Source: Panagrolaimus kolymaensis
Lineage: Eukaryota > Nematoda > Chromadorea > Rhabditida > Panagrolaimidae
Assembly (NCBI GenBank): GCA_028622995.1
Contig: JAJQJQ010000004.1
Coordinates: forward strand, 1-64,000
Reading direction: 5' to 3'
DNA length: 64,000 nt
Positions 54,004-64,000 of this stretch are shown here, in pieces (position 1 is the first letter of the stretch; each line of letters begins with the position of its first letter). A program made the position numbers and the translations under genes. The notes beneath the pieces were generated by a model. That model did no database searches, was not told where the DNA came from, and saw only the letters and a list, made by a program, of their open reading frames with translations.

Positions 54004-56622
54004 ATGATAAATCAAGATCATAATAAGAAAGATAAAAAAGAAGTTTGTTTAATTTGTGGCTCTTCAACAAATGGTTTGAGATTTCAGGTGAGATTTCATG
54101 TTTCTTTGTTTTTTTTTTGTTGGAAAAACGATGACTGATTGTAATGTTGCTTTTTTTAAATTGTTCCTATCATTTCCGAAGTCAACAATTTAAACTAAAC
54201 TATAAATTTTGTAGGTGAATTGTTGTCGAGCATGCGCAGCATTTTTCCGTCGTTCTGTTAAAGCTAAAATTTCATATAAATGTCAACGTGGAAATGGTGT
54301 ATGTGATGTGACACTAATTAGTAAGTACATATCCAAATCACTTATCATAAAATTGCCATTCATGTTCAGCCTTTAATCTTTTAACAAATTCTTTAAAAAA
54401 ATAATTATGAAAGATTAAATTAAAAAAGTTTAGAACTCGACTTTTTTTTCTTTAGTTAAAAACTTTGAACTAATAATTTTGTCTATCATAGTAAAAATAA
54501 ATTGGCTTTAATTTGAGCTAAAATAACATTTTTTGAAGATCACTAAAACCAAAAAATTTAACAGCTTTTTTTAAATTTGCTATAAAGTAATTACTTTATT
54601 TTTCAAAATCCATTGATTTAGGACCAATTTGCCGATATTGTCGGTTAAAAAAATGCATAGAAATTGGCATGAAGCTTGAAAAGGATGGTCCAAATGAAAA
54701 TCAAAGACTCATCGATGAAGGTTTTGATCCACACCAAAGTCCATCATCATCAACAACATCAATGGCTTCTTCAATGCCAATTCATACAAATTTAACTAGC
54801 ATTAATTTGATTTTGGAAGAAATTAATGAAATTTTTGAAGTAAGACTTTCATTAAAATTTTACCTAAAAATACATATTCATTTTTTTAAGAAAAAAGAAA
54901 CGCTGCCTTTACAACTTTCAGAAACAACAAATATTACAAAAGATTTTTCATTTATTCTTTCACAATTTTTAAATTCAGTAAAACCTCAACCATCTTTAAC
55001 ACTTTTTGTTGAAGTGGATCAACCATCGAGGAATTTATTTCTGGGAAATTATTTGACAAATGTTGCAAGGATGCTTTCACAATTTGAATACTTTGCAATC
55101 TTGGATCCAAATGAAAAAGTTTGTTTCTAACAAGTTTTTGATTAAATAAAAAATAAGTTTTTAGCTTGTTTTATTTAAACGATTTTGGCAATTATTTCAT
55201 CCCATAGAGCGATGTTATCACTCAGTGGAATATTTTGGTGATGATCCTATGGATTTTCTAGCCATTGTTGAAACAAAACATTTTCTTGATCTTTCAAAAC
55301 CTTATCAGTTTCCATTTGCACATTCAGCTAAAAATGATGCAAAAGTTTTTCTTATTCCAATTTTAGAACGAGGTCCATCTTTATTACGTCAATTTAAAAA
55401 GTTGAGAATTACGGTGGTTGAACTTGCATATAAAGCGAGGAAAAACAAAAAGTTTTTGCCAAAAAAAAAATTTTTCAAAACACCCTATTTTTGTGTAAAT
55501 TTTTTTTGCAAGTCATCATTTCTCAAGAGACTTGTAGAATTGTAAATGAATTTACAATTTTACTATCATTTCCTCAAAACTTGAATATTTGTAATTTTTT
55601 TTTACAAAAAACTACCTATTTTCACTACTTTGTATCAAAATTTACAAAAAAAAACTAATTTCTCAAAGATGTGTTATTTTGTAAACGAATTTACAGACAT
55701 TGCAGTGCTATGTTTGTAAATGGCCTTATTTACAAACATTGCAGTGCTATTGTTGTAAACCGCTTACCAAATTGACTATAGAAAGTGAAAATGCGGCGAA
55801 ATTGTGTGCGAGAGAGCGAGAGAAACACACCTTCTTTGGCTGTCTGGCACACAATTTCGCCGCATTTTCACTTTCTATAGTCAATTTGGTAAGCGGTTTA
55901 CAACAATAGCACTGCAATGTTTGTAAATAAGGCCATTTACAAACATAGCACTGCAATGTCTGTAAATTCGTTTACAAAATAACACATCTTTGAGAAATTA
56001 GTTTTTTTTTGTAAATTTTGTTACAAAATAACAATTGCTTTGAAAAAAAGGTAGTTTTTGTAATTTTTTCGGAAATCGCTTACAAATTGATATGATTTCA
56101 CGAAACACTCGTAGCTTTGTAAATAAATTGACAATTTCACTATCATTTAGCAAAACACTCTAATATTTGTAAAAAAATTTACACAAAAATAGGGTGTTTT
56201 GAAAAATTTTTTATTTGGCAAAAACTTTTTGTTTTTCCTCGCTTTATATGCTTGCCTTATTGCATTATGGTCTTGCTTTGGTAAAAACAACTAATACTTT
56301 GCGAGTTTTAAAAATATGTACTTTTAGATCGAGATGAAATTAGTGAACTCACACAAAAAGCAGCTGACGAAATTATTTCGAAAGCATCCGATGGATTACA
56401 TCAATATTATTTGAAAGATTTACACACAAATAATTATGCCCTTCGACAATCTGAACTTTTTAAAATTGTTCGAATGGCTGAAGTATGTTTTAGACATAAT
56501 TGAAAAGCGAAGTTGATGAAAATCATTTTTAGTTTACTGCACGAGATCGAAGACAAATGGCCACCGCGAATAACATATTTAATTTTTGGGAAAAGGGCTT
56601 TAATTTTGCTCCATTTTTTTAA
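54004..56622 (+). CDS. Nuclear hormone receptor, disrupted by a foldback element
   Basis: Exon 1 (54004 on) and exon 2 encode a C4 zinc-finger DNA-binding domain: CLICGSSTNGLRFQ, P-box CCRACAAFFRRSVKAK, then CRYCRLKKCIEIGM from the third exon. A Ser/Pro-rich hinge follows. The ligand-binding domain runs through 54,780-55,430 (LILEEINEIFE, LFVEVDQPSRNLFLG) and continues at 56,254 (LLHYGLALVKTTNTLR) to the stop at 56620-56622. This is the supplementary NHR type expanded in nematodes. The 826-base insertion at 55426-56251 interrupts the ligand-binding exon. Unless it is spliced out, the gene is inactive. Confidence 0.85.
55426..56251. mobile_element. Foldback (long inverted repeat) element inserted in the nuclear receptor
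   Basis: Ends are GCATATAAAGCGAGGAAAAA and its reverse complement, flanked by TT/TT (55424-55425, 56252-56253). Nearly the whole 826 bases is an inverted repeat around about 55,838, so the same peptide reads on both strands at 55,700 and 55,956. No transposase. Removing it restores an open receptor frame across the site (VVELA then LLHYG). Confidence 0.9.
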
Positions 56623-57147
56623 TAAACCTTTCAACATTTATTTTTTATGGTTTAAAAAAACTTAGAATTTCTTCTTTCTTAATTAAAGCCAGCTTAATTG
56701 TTAATAGAATATGAAAGTTACATATAATTTAAAAAATGTGTACTAGGTTTGGCCTTGAAACATTCAAAAAATAATAAAATTAAAAGCTTTAAAATTTTAC
56801 AAAACAAGAGTTGCATTCAAATAAAAAAACATCCACCGTTCCTCGAAAACAAAATCCTGTTTGAATGAGTAAATTTGTGCAAACTCACATCAACGATTCA
56901 ATAAAAAATGAAATTATTATTGTAAATATTTGGATTCCATAGTCTCAAAGATCCTTAGAATAAAATGTTTGCCTTTAAAAATATAAAAGAATGTCAATTT
57001 AACCTTTTTAACATCCATCCACCTGCTGGAAAGCATACAACGTTCAAACAAACGGATGTTCAGGATTAAAATTTAATAAATATAAAATGAGTTTGTTTCA
57101 TTTTTACAAAAATCAATTTCAAAAGCAGAAGTGGAGGTTTTGCAAAA
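56623..57147. other. Intergenic DNA, no gene seen
   Basis: AT-rich stretch between the nuclear receptor and the second ShK gene. Confidence 0.55.
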
Positions 57148-57978
57148 ATGAAAATGCTTTTAATATTTGCGTTTGTTGCTTGCTTTTTACCATACATTTC
57201 AGCAGTTTGTGATCCTTCAAATCGTAAGTTTTTTTAGAAACTGCAACTACTGCAATATTTTTAAAAGTTTAGCTTGTATTATGGATAGTTGTCCAGCTGG
57301 TTTGATATGTGATACAACAACGGATATTTGTTGCGATCCTACAACCACAACTTCAACTAATACGGCAACTATGACAACAACAGCCTCACCAACTACAGCT
57401 GCGACAACATCACCTTCAGCAAGTACATGTGAAGATAATGTAACAAATCCAAATGATTGCACTTCGAATACTAATCTTTGCAATGATAGTAATTATTATG
57501 ATTTAATGACACAAAAATGCCCAAAAACTTGCGGAAGATGTCCAAATTTAAATTGTAAGTTTACTTTTTTTATACCTGGAAATAAATAAAATACATAGTG
57601 AATTGAACCAAAAAGCTTTCCTGGATAACTGTAGCGAAATTCATCGACTACTTTGCATTTTACTTTGATTTCAATAATCTTCAAATCTTTAGGCGTTGAT
57701 ACAATCGATTGTAGCAGTTACACAAGCTATTGTCAAAATTCGCAATATTATGATATCATGACTCAAAAATGTTCTCTAACTTGTAATCGATGTGGCATCA
57801 CCACAACCATAGCTACTCCAACTTGTAAGCTTTATCACTAAAATGCTTTAAATTATGGCATTTAATTACAGGCGTCGACCAAACCAGTGATTGCTCAAAC
57901 ATAGCATATCTTTGCAATAATTCGAGTTACTACAGCTTAATGACAGAAAAGTGCCCACAAACATGCAACCACTGTTAA
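57148..57978 (+). CDS. Secreted protein with Thr-rich stalk and three ShKT domains
   Basis: Four exons from the ATG at 57148: signal peptide (MLLIFAFVACFLPYISA), a short Cys-rich part (CDPSNPCIMDSCPAGLICDT), and a Thr/Ala/Ser-rich likely O-glycosylated stalk. Three ShKT domains follow, each with the six-Cys pattern ending LMTQKCPKTCGRC or similar. ShKT domains are secreted disulphide folds used by nematodes in cuticle, mucin-like and host-interaction proteins. The last domain ends in TAA at 57976-57978. It is the intact member of the pair with 51,149-51,689. Confidence 0.85.
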
Positions 57979-58646
57979 TTCATTTCTTTCAAAGTTACTA
58001 AAACCAAAAATTCGTTTTCAAATAATATTTTATTAAAACAATTGTACAATAATAATATTCAGTAAAAAGCAGCTTCAAATGCACCATATTCAGAGAAAAT
58101 TTGATATTAACGTAAACATTTGGATGTAAGTGCTAAAAATATGCTTTAATAAAAACAAATAAACGTATGTTAGAAAAAAGCAAACTTTGTCCATTCTGAA
58201 ACAGGAAAAATTATCAAAACAAAGAGAATGGAGAGCACAACATTTCAATTAATATTTTTAGATTCACGAAAAGAGTTTCCATTTTTTCTAAATAACTTTG
58301 AAGTTATAAATTTTCGAGTATAGTTGATAATCAAAAACCAATAGAAGACGTTTGTTTACCATTAATTCATACCATAAGATGTAAGAAAATAATATAAGAA
58401 GCTTGAGATGAAAGATTTAGGTATGACGACATAACTAAAAAAGAAAGTAATTAATTATTTAATAAAAATGAAATCTCTTGATCAAAATTGACAAATGCTC
58501 GTATTTCATCATCGGTGATTAAAAAGTTAACATTATTTTAGTAAGCATCCAACAAAAGAAACAAAAAAAACAAACCTTACTAAAAGGTAACAACAGCAAA
58601 AATCAGTAAAGCACAAAACCATCATTCTTCCACCAGCAATTTTCAA
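57979..58646. other. 3' flank of ShK and kinase genes, no gene
   Basis: The convergent 3' flanks of the ShK and kinase copies; no further gene. Confidence 0.5.
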
Positions 58647-60339
58647 TTAATGAGTTTTTGGTTTTGAAATTTTTCCATTGACCACTCGAGAATTATTTCC
58701 TTTTAAAAGTTTCTTGATTTTCTTAAAAATGGAGAATTTCTCGGATTTTTTACCACTTTTCTTTTTCTTCGCTGCTTTTTGTTTTGTTTCTTTTCTGCCA
58801 TCTTTTGGTTTTGCTTCTTTTCCATTTGCATTTGGTTCATTTTTAACAGCTTTTGGTTTTATCACTTCTTCAGCACCTTTTGGTTTAGTTACTTTTCCAT
58901 CAACCACTTGAATGTTCTTTTCATTGTCAGGTGTAAGTTCCTTCAATTTGTCACAAGTCGGAGGATTTTTGGTTTCTTTATTTACTATTGTTGGTTTCAT
59001 CATTGATTCTAAGTAAGCAGTTGTCGGTATCATTAGAGTTTCTTTCATAAGTTTCACATACACTTCCGTATCATCTGTAAAGCACCCATCACAATTTTTC
59101 GGAACATCGATATGTTTTACTTCAACTTTTCCTGGCTTGAATGGTGGATCATCATCTTTTTTAAGACCTCTAAAGTAAGCATGTTTAGTTATTTCAGAGT
59201 ATCGTTTAGCAGGATCAGGATTTAAAAGTTTTTTAATTAGATCTTTAGCATCTTCATCATTTATGTTATTTAAATTTGGTTCTTTGCTAATAGTATCTTC
59301 GTATATTTCTTGTTTAGGTCGTTCAACAGAACCAAACGGCGCTTCTCCTTGAATCAAAATACAAAGAACAACAGCGTAAGACCATCGATCAGAAGCTACT
59401 CCAGCCTTATCTTCTCGCCATATTTCTGGTGCCATAAATATATCCACTTGTTGAGGCAGTTTTCTATCCTCGTAAGAAACATATCGAGATTTGCCAAAAT
59501 CGATAAGGCGAACATTCCCATTTTCAGTCAAAACAATGTTGTCAGTTTTCAAGTCACTAAAAAAAGAATAACATTTATATTTTTATCTGTGTAAAAAATT
59601 ACCCATGAGTATAATTTTTACCATGTAAAACTTTTAGAGCAAGTGCCAATTCATAAGCAATAAATTTCTTTCCTTCGGCAGTAATTTCTTCGTCTTGGTT
59701 TAAATGATGCCATAATGTTCCACCTTTGAAATATTCCATTATTGTGCACCATTGTCCTTTACCATTGAATCCACTATAAATCAATTTAGGGATATATTCA
59801 CTAGCACAACATGTTAAAGCATCAATTTCACATATTATTTCATCTTTAGATTTAATTTTCATATAAATTTTCTCCACAAATTCTGTTGGCTTTCCATCAA
59901 ACTGTATAATCCATGCTTGACCATAAGCACCAGCTCCAATGCATATTCGCTTCTCATTCACTCTTTTCATAAAAGTTTCACATGTTTCTCTAACAGCAGT
60001 GCTAAAAAAATATTTTAATTATTACTTCACGATGATGGGTTTAAAGCTATACATATTTATAAGAAAGCTTTCAAAAAATCATTGTTTTTACATTACTTAA
60101 TTGGTACTTTTCTCTTTTTTATCTTTAAGTTTTACGGTATGTCGAAATTAAATACAATTCACATTTGTAATTGTCCATGGGAATCTTATTTTCTAGGAAA
60201 TAACGTTGTTTTTTTTAATGATTAAATCTTTGACTTACTTGTTTTTTTCATTTAATTCGAAAAATAGTTTGAGGCTCCACCAATTTTTTTTCTCTTTACC
60301 CTCAAAAATTGTAAAAATATTTGGGTCAAGATAACCCAT
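58647..60339 (-). CDS. Divergent protein kinase with Lys-rich tail (469 aa)
   Basis: Exons 60339-60239, 60001-59603 and 59556-58647 join in frame. Kinase landmarks: glycine loop IGAGAYGQAW, likely VAIK lysine in FVEKIYMKIK, catalytic loop HGDLKTDNIVL (HRD is replaced by HGD but the Asp is kept), DFGKS with the metal Asp, APEIWRE and D in SDRWSYAVVL. The C-terminal 130 residues are Lys/Pro-rich and finish with KKIKKLLKGNN. A nematode-specific serine/threonine kinase is the best description; the substrate is unknown. The HGD form may lower but need not abolish activity. Immediately downstream of the second ShK gene, in opposite orientation. Confidence 0.85.
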
Positions 60340-60439
60340 GTTTTATCAATAAAAAAATTTATATCTTGGTTTGATATTTCATGAAATTTTAGAGCCTTTT
60401 TAACTTTCATGTAAAAAAATTTTCCATGTAAATTTTTGC

Positions 60440-60850
60440 ATTAAAAAGTAAAGAAGATATTTTTCGTTGTAACACTCATCATTTCTAAATTTGCTTCAAG
60501 CAAATCTTCGTAAGCACTTAATGCGAAAGATAAAATAAAAATTTAGAACCATATTTCAATTTAACAACGAGCAGGGATTAAAGAAGCTTGTGGTTAATTG
60601 GGTGTTCGTCGAGCTCTTCCAATTCAAGAACGAACAGCTAAAAGAATCCTCGAACTTGCTGTGGCACAAATGGTTGAATTTAAAAGAGGTCAACCCGATG
60701 CCGAAGCAGCTGATGATAGGCATTTTATTTGAGATCGACCAAACCAGTGATTTTTCTGGGAAAGCGTATCTTTGTAAGAATTGGAAATGCTACAGCTTAA
60801 TGACAGAAAAATGCTCACAAACAAGCAACCGCTGTTAATTCATCTTTTCC
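60440..60850 (+). pseudogene. Fused relic: IFT52 exon fragments plus ShK last exon
   Basis: 60,440-60,570 resembles IFT52 exons 1-2, 60,604-60,722 matches exon 7 (ALPIQERTAKRILEL ... FKRGQPDAEAADD), and then the frame switches into the final ShK exon (CYSLMTEKCSQTSNRC) with a stop at about 60,836. It is a scrambled third remnant of the IFT52-ShK unit, and one cysteine is changed to Ser. Confidence 0.8.
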
Positions 60851-60993
60851 AAATTTACTAAAACCAAAAGTGAAGAAAAGAAAAAACATTCATTTTCAAA
60901 CAAAACTTTATTCAAACACTTTCTACAATAAAAACAAAAACAAAGAAACAATAATAAAGAATGAGATCACGTTCCATCAGCACCAAATATAAA

Positions 60994-61918
60994 TTAAGAT
61001 TTTTGACTTTGATTATCATGTTCAGGAGTTTCACCATCTTTTTTGTCATCATTTTTGCTTTCTTTTTGAGTTTTGAGTTCAAGTAAACGCTTTTGACGAG
61101 CTTGGATGTCCTCTGAAAATTTAATAGTAAAGTAATCAAGAGCAAAAATGGCAGTAAACACTATATGATATCAAAGAAAGAGATAACATACCTTTGAATT
61201 CAGCAAAAACCATAGCAAGATTGAGACCAAGAGGGAATAAAAGTTCTTTACGAGCTTCAAGCTAAAATTCGAAAAATAAGTAAAACCAAAGAATTGATAA
61301 AGAGACACAAACTTTTTCATTCAATGCTGTTTCACGCTCATCGAGATCCTTTTCTTGTGTACGAGTTTCATTAATAACACTAAAACCTTTGCTTGATTAA
61401 CCATAGCACTTTTAAAACAAAAATGAAAACCTTTGACTTTCTTCTCTTGATGGAAGTTGAGTAATTATTTGAGCCAAAGCTTCTCTTTTTTCTTTGTTGA
61501 TTCTTTCAGCATTAATTTCTCTCCATTTTTGTTGTAATGCAATTAATTCAGCTCTTTTTTGATTAATCAAATCGTCTGAAAAATAAGCTTTATTAGTGAA
61601 CCGAAGCTTATCACAAGCAAAGATTTTACTCATTTTTTGACTTTGGTCATCATATTCTTTAGCATCTTCTTCAAAAGCATCATACATTTGAAGTTGTTTT
61701 TGAAAGGCAATTTCAGCATGATCCATAAAAATTTCTGTTTTCTTACACAAGCTACTATTCAAAATAATTATTAAATGAAGCAAACGTAAAATAGCTTACA
61801 CTTTGCTGATTTTCTGATTTGGAAGGTTCCATGTTAAATTTCGAAGGATGCCAAGTCGACGATCATGAGAATTTGCGTTTCCATCAACAACAAATTTCTT
61901 TAATTCATGGTTAGACAT
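60994..61918 (-). CDS. Coiled-coil protein of unknown function
   Basis: About five exons from the ATG at 61918 (MSNHELKKFVVDGNANSHDR) to TAA at 60994. The protein is strongly helical and charged: EIAFQKQLQMYDAFEEDAKE, LINQKRAELIALQQKWREIN, TRTQEKDLDERETALNEKV, and IQARQKRLLELKTQ. It ends in a Lys/Glu tail. No catalytic motif or signal peptide, and no family recognised. Its 3' flank is similar to that of kinase copy 1, another sign of local rearrangement. Confidence 0.65.
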
Positions 61919-62316
61919 TTTGAGCTATAGCTAAACGAATTGTTTAATTAAAAAGCAAGAGAACATATTTTAAAGTATCGAAAGAGAGGCAGATAAAAAC
62001 CTCCAAAATTCAATGTGAAATAATCATTCAAAATCATTAATTTATTTATCGAGATTAACACATTAAAATTGAATCAAAGAAAATAATTACAAAAAACAAA
62101 AAAAGATGGATACCAGTTCGTTGATAAAATTTTAAAACAAAGCTTATCTCGCTACAATCAAACAAAGGAGAGAAAAAATGGCTAAGATAAGCGCTTTAAT
62201 TACAAAATAAGACTATCAACGTATGTGCCAGAATAATAATTTATGATAAATATTATAAAGAAAAACAAAAACACCCGGATACAAAGAAGATGAAGAAATA
62301 AAGTCTATTTTAATGT
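61919..62316. other. Intergenic DNA, no gene seen
   Basis: AT-rich sequence between the coiled-coil gene and the 3' end of HRD1. Confidence 0.55.
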
Positions 62317-64000
62317 CTAATTATTTTGTCGATCGAAATATTGAAGCCTTCTGCGACGTAGAATTTCTTGTTGTTCATGTTCTTCAGGTGAAATATCCGT
62401 TGGAGAATCTTCTGTTACGCCATTTCTAGTATCATCAGCTGGTTGAGGAACAATATTAGGAGTTTTTGGAGACGAAGTTAAATTACCAAGATGACCATTA
62501 GAAGGTTGAGAAGAGCTTGCGGTAGGAACAGTTGATGAAGATGGCGCATCAATTGGAGCAGCAGTTGTATCAATATTAACTTCAGTTCGTTCTGTTGCAT
62601 TGCTGCTTTCACCATTAGGAACTTGTGATGGAGGAGGCAATTGAACAAGATTTTGAACTCTAAAAGAATAAATACAATAAATATAATTAGTTTAAAAAAT
62701 TCTTTACCCTGATGCATTAGCGACACTTAAATATTGTTGAAATTGTAAAACAGCAGCATCAAGCAAAACAGAAATATTATTGAGAGCTTGAATTCTTGCT
62801 TCAACTGCATTCCTTTGCATTCCTTCCATTTGACCAATTTCTTCATCAGATAATCCAGCAAAAACTGGAGGTCTTGGAAAAGGAAATGGAGAAGCGCCAG
62901 TAAGAGGTGGCATAGGAAGCATTCCAGGAAATGGTGGAGGAGGTGGCATTGAAGTTGTTGATGCATTACCATTTTGACCTTGAGGTTGATTTTGTTGTTG
63001 TTGATGATGCTGCATAAAAGGTGGTGGAGCAAAGGCGAAATTATGAGCCATAAATGGAAATATTTGAGGCGGCGGAGCTTGTTGTTGTTGACCATTATTA
63101 CCAGCTTGATTATTTTGTGCATCTCTTTGTTGTTGTGGATGAAATTGGCCAAAAAGTTGAGCAAAAATTGGTGGCATAGGTTGTCCATTTTGAAGCTGTT
63201 GAGGTATTTGAGGAAGGCCAGCATTACCTAGTTGAAGATTAGCATTTTGGCCAGGAACTATATTCGGTCGTCTTTGAGCTGAAACAATAAAAGTTAAAAA
63301 GAAATAATAAACAAAAACAACAAACCTAAAATATCGGTTCTGCAAGTGGGACAAGTTTGTTGACGTTGAAACCAAGAACGAAGGCAATTTGGATGAAAGA
63401 TATGATTACATGGAAGTTTTTTAGCTCCAGATTCAACTGTCATTTCTTCGCGACAAATGATACAAGTTGCATCACCTTGAGTTAATTCATCAGCAGAAGC
63501 AAGAGGGAAGAGATGATTCATAGCATGAACGGCACGACGAGATTTAATAACATCATTCAGAGCTTTTTGGAAGGATCGAATAGTCAAATAGAATTGTCTT
63601 ACAGCAAACAGAGGGAATGTATGAATCTTAATCATGATAGCGAAAAAGGCACAATAAAGCAGGCATCGAAGGAAATCTAAAAAAAAAAAGTGAAATAAAT
63701 GATAAAATAAAATCAAGTACTTACTGATAAAAAGTTCAGCATAAAGCATGTAAACAGCTTTGTTTTCCCATGGATGGTTTTGTTGTAAATCATGAGTATG
63801 TAAAAGATATTTAATAATGATATGAAATACCATTGTCATAAGAACAGCATACTAAAAGATTGATTGATTAGCCATGAGCATGAAAAAGTAAAACAAACCT
63901 CAAAACCAAAAACAATTTGAGCACTTGCACCTTTAGTCATGGTGTAAAAATAAGCCGAAGAAATGAAATGACTGTTGATGGCTGATAAGAGCGCAGAAAT
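62317..64000 (-). CDS. sel-11: HRD1/synoviolin ER ubiquitin ligase (5' part beyond the window)
   Basis: Exons on the minus strand enter from the right edge (about 64,000) and end at 62317. Membrane helices (VLMTMVFHIIIKYLLHTHDL, LLYCAFFAIMIKIHTFPLFA) are followed by a RING-H2 finger: CIICREE, the LPCNHIFHPNCLRSWF block and CPTCRTDILG. Then a Pro/Gln-rich cytosolic tail (GQNGNASTTSMPPPPPFPGM) and an Arg-rich end (RRRRLQYFDRQNN). HRD1 ubiquitinates misfolded proteins in ER-associated degradation. The first transmembrane segments are outside this window. Confidence 0.9.

Noticed and set aside
55700..55956. Two nearly identical 69-aa frames on opposite strands
   Set aside because: They are the two arms of the foldback element and not genes.
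1..64000. CRISPR array, spliced-leader RNA genes, 5S rRNA
   Set aside because: No regular repeat-spacer pattern, no SL1-like exon and no 5S core seen. Bacterial-type features are not expected in this eukaryotic window.

Overview
This AT-rich window comes from a nematode genome, most likely a clade IV / panagrolaimid-type species. The evidence is short GT-AG introns ending in TTTTTAG or TTTCAG, a cuticle collagen, ShK-toxin-fold secreted proteins, a nematode-type chemoreceptor, a supplementary nuclear hormone receptor, IFT52, PPT1, RPS14, HRD1, three tRNAs and a PAT-like (DIRS-order) retroelement. The species call is inference.

Positions 1 to about 18,000 are a virus-like giant transposon of the Maverick/Polinton type with accessory cargo. 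The core at 1-7,395 is mostly intronless and on the minus strand: a frameshifted capsid-type protein (possible penton), a small membrane protein, a double-jelly-roll major capsid protein, another membrane protein, a DDE integrase with C-terminal chromodomain, a very basic protein, a 98-aa protein and an FtsK/HerA (A32-like) packaging ATPase. On the plus strand among them sits an intact 109-aa ORF that reads as the linker-PAZ piece of an Argonaute. From 8,000 to about 17,350 follow small spliced genes: a tandem zinc-module protein, an unknown 137-aa protein, an F-box protein, an acidic protein, a J-domain protein, three small membrane proteins and a CxxC protein. Both parts share a dispersed TTGTGCA/TTATGCA satellite, suggesting one element or one element-rich territory. 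Protein-primed PolB and the cysteine protease are not visible; they are lost or lie left of base 1.

18,159-23,000 holds a two-PDZ protein, tRNA-Thr and a chemoreceptor. 23,348-26,751 is a non-autonomous PAT-like retroelement with classic split direct repeats and only a gag gene. 28,082-44,000 is ordinary host DNA: collagen, PPT1, tRNA-Leu, an ABHD17-like hydrolase, RPS14, a small cysteine-rich secreted protein, a BTB-BACK-Kelch protein, a hAT-type non-autonomous element, PP1, an HSP70-fragment protein and a Gly/Tyr-rich secreted protein. 44,000-49,000 is largely gene-poor apart from a truncated HSP70 and an intron-containing tRNA-Leu.

49,099-61,000 is a rearranged segmental duplication of an IFT52 - ShK - kinase unit. 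The first IFT52 is intact, with relics near 53.4 and 60.6 kb. There are two ShK copies plus a fragment, and two kinases, the first frameshifted. A nuclear receptor gene between the copies is interrupted by an 826-bp foldback element. The window ends inside an HRD1/synoviolin ubiquitin ligase gene. Exon limits were read by eye from reading frames and splice sites; no search was run.
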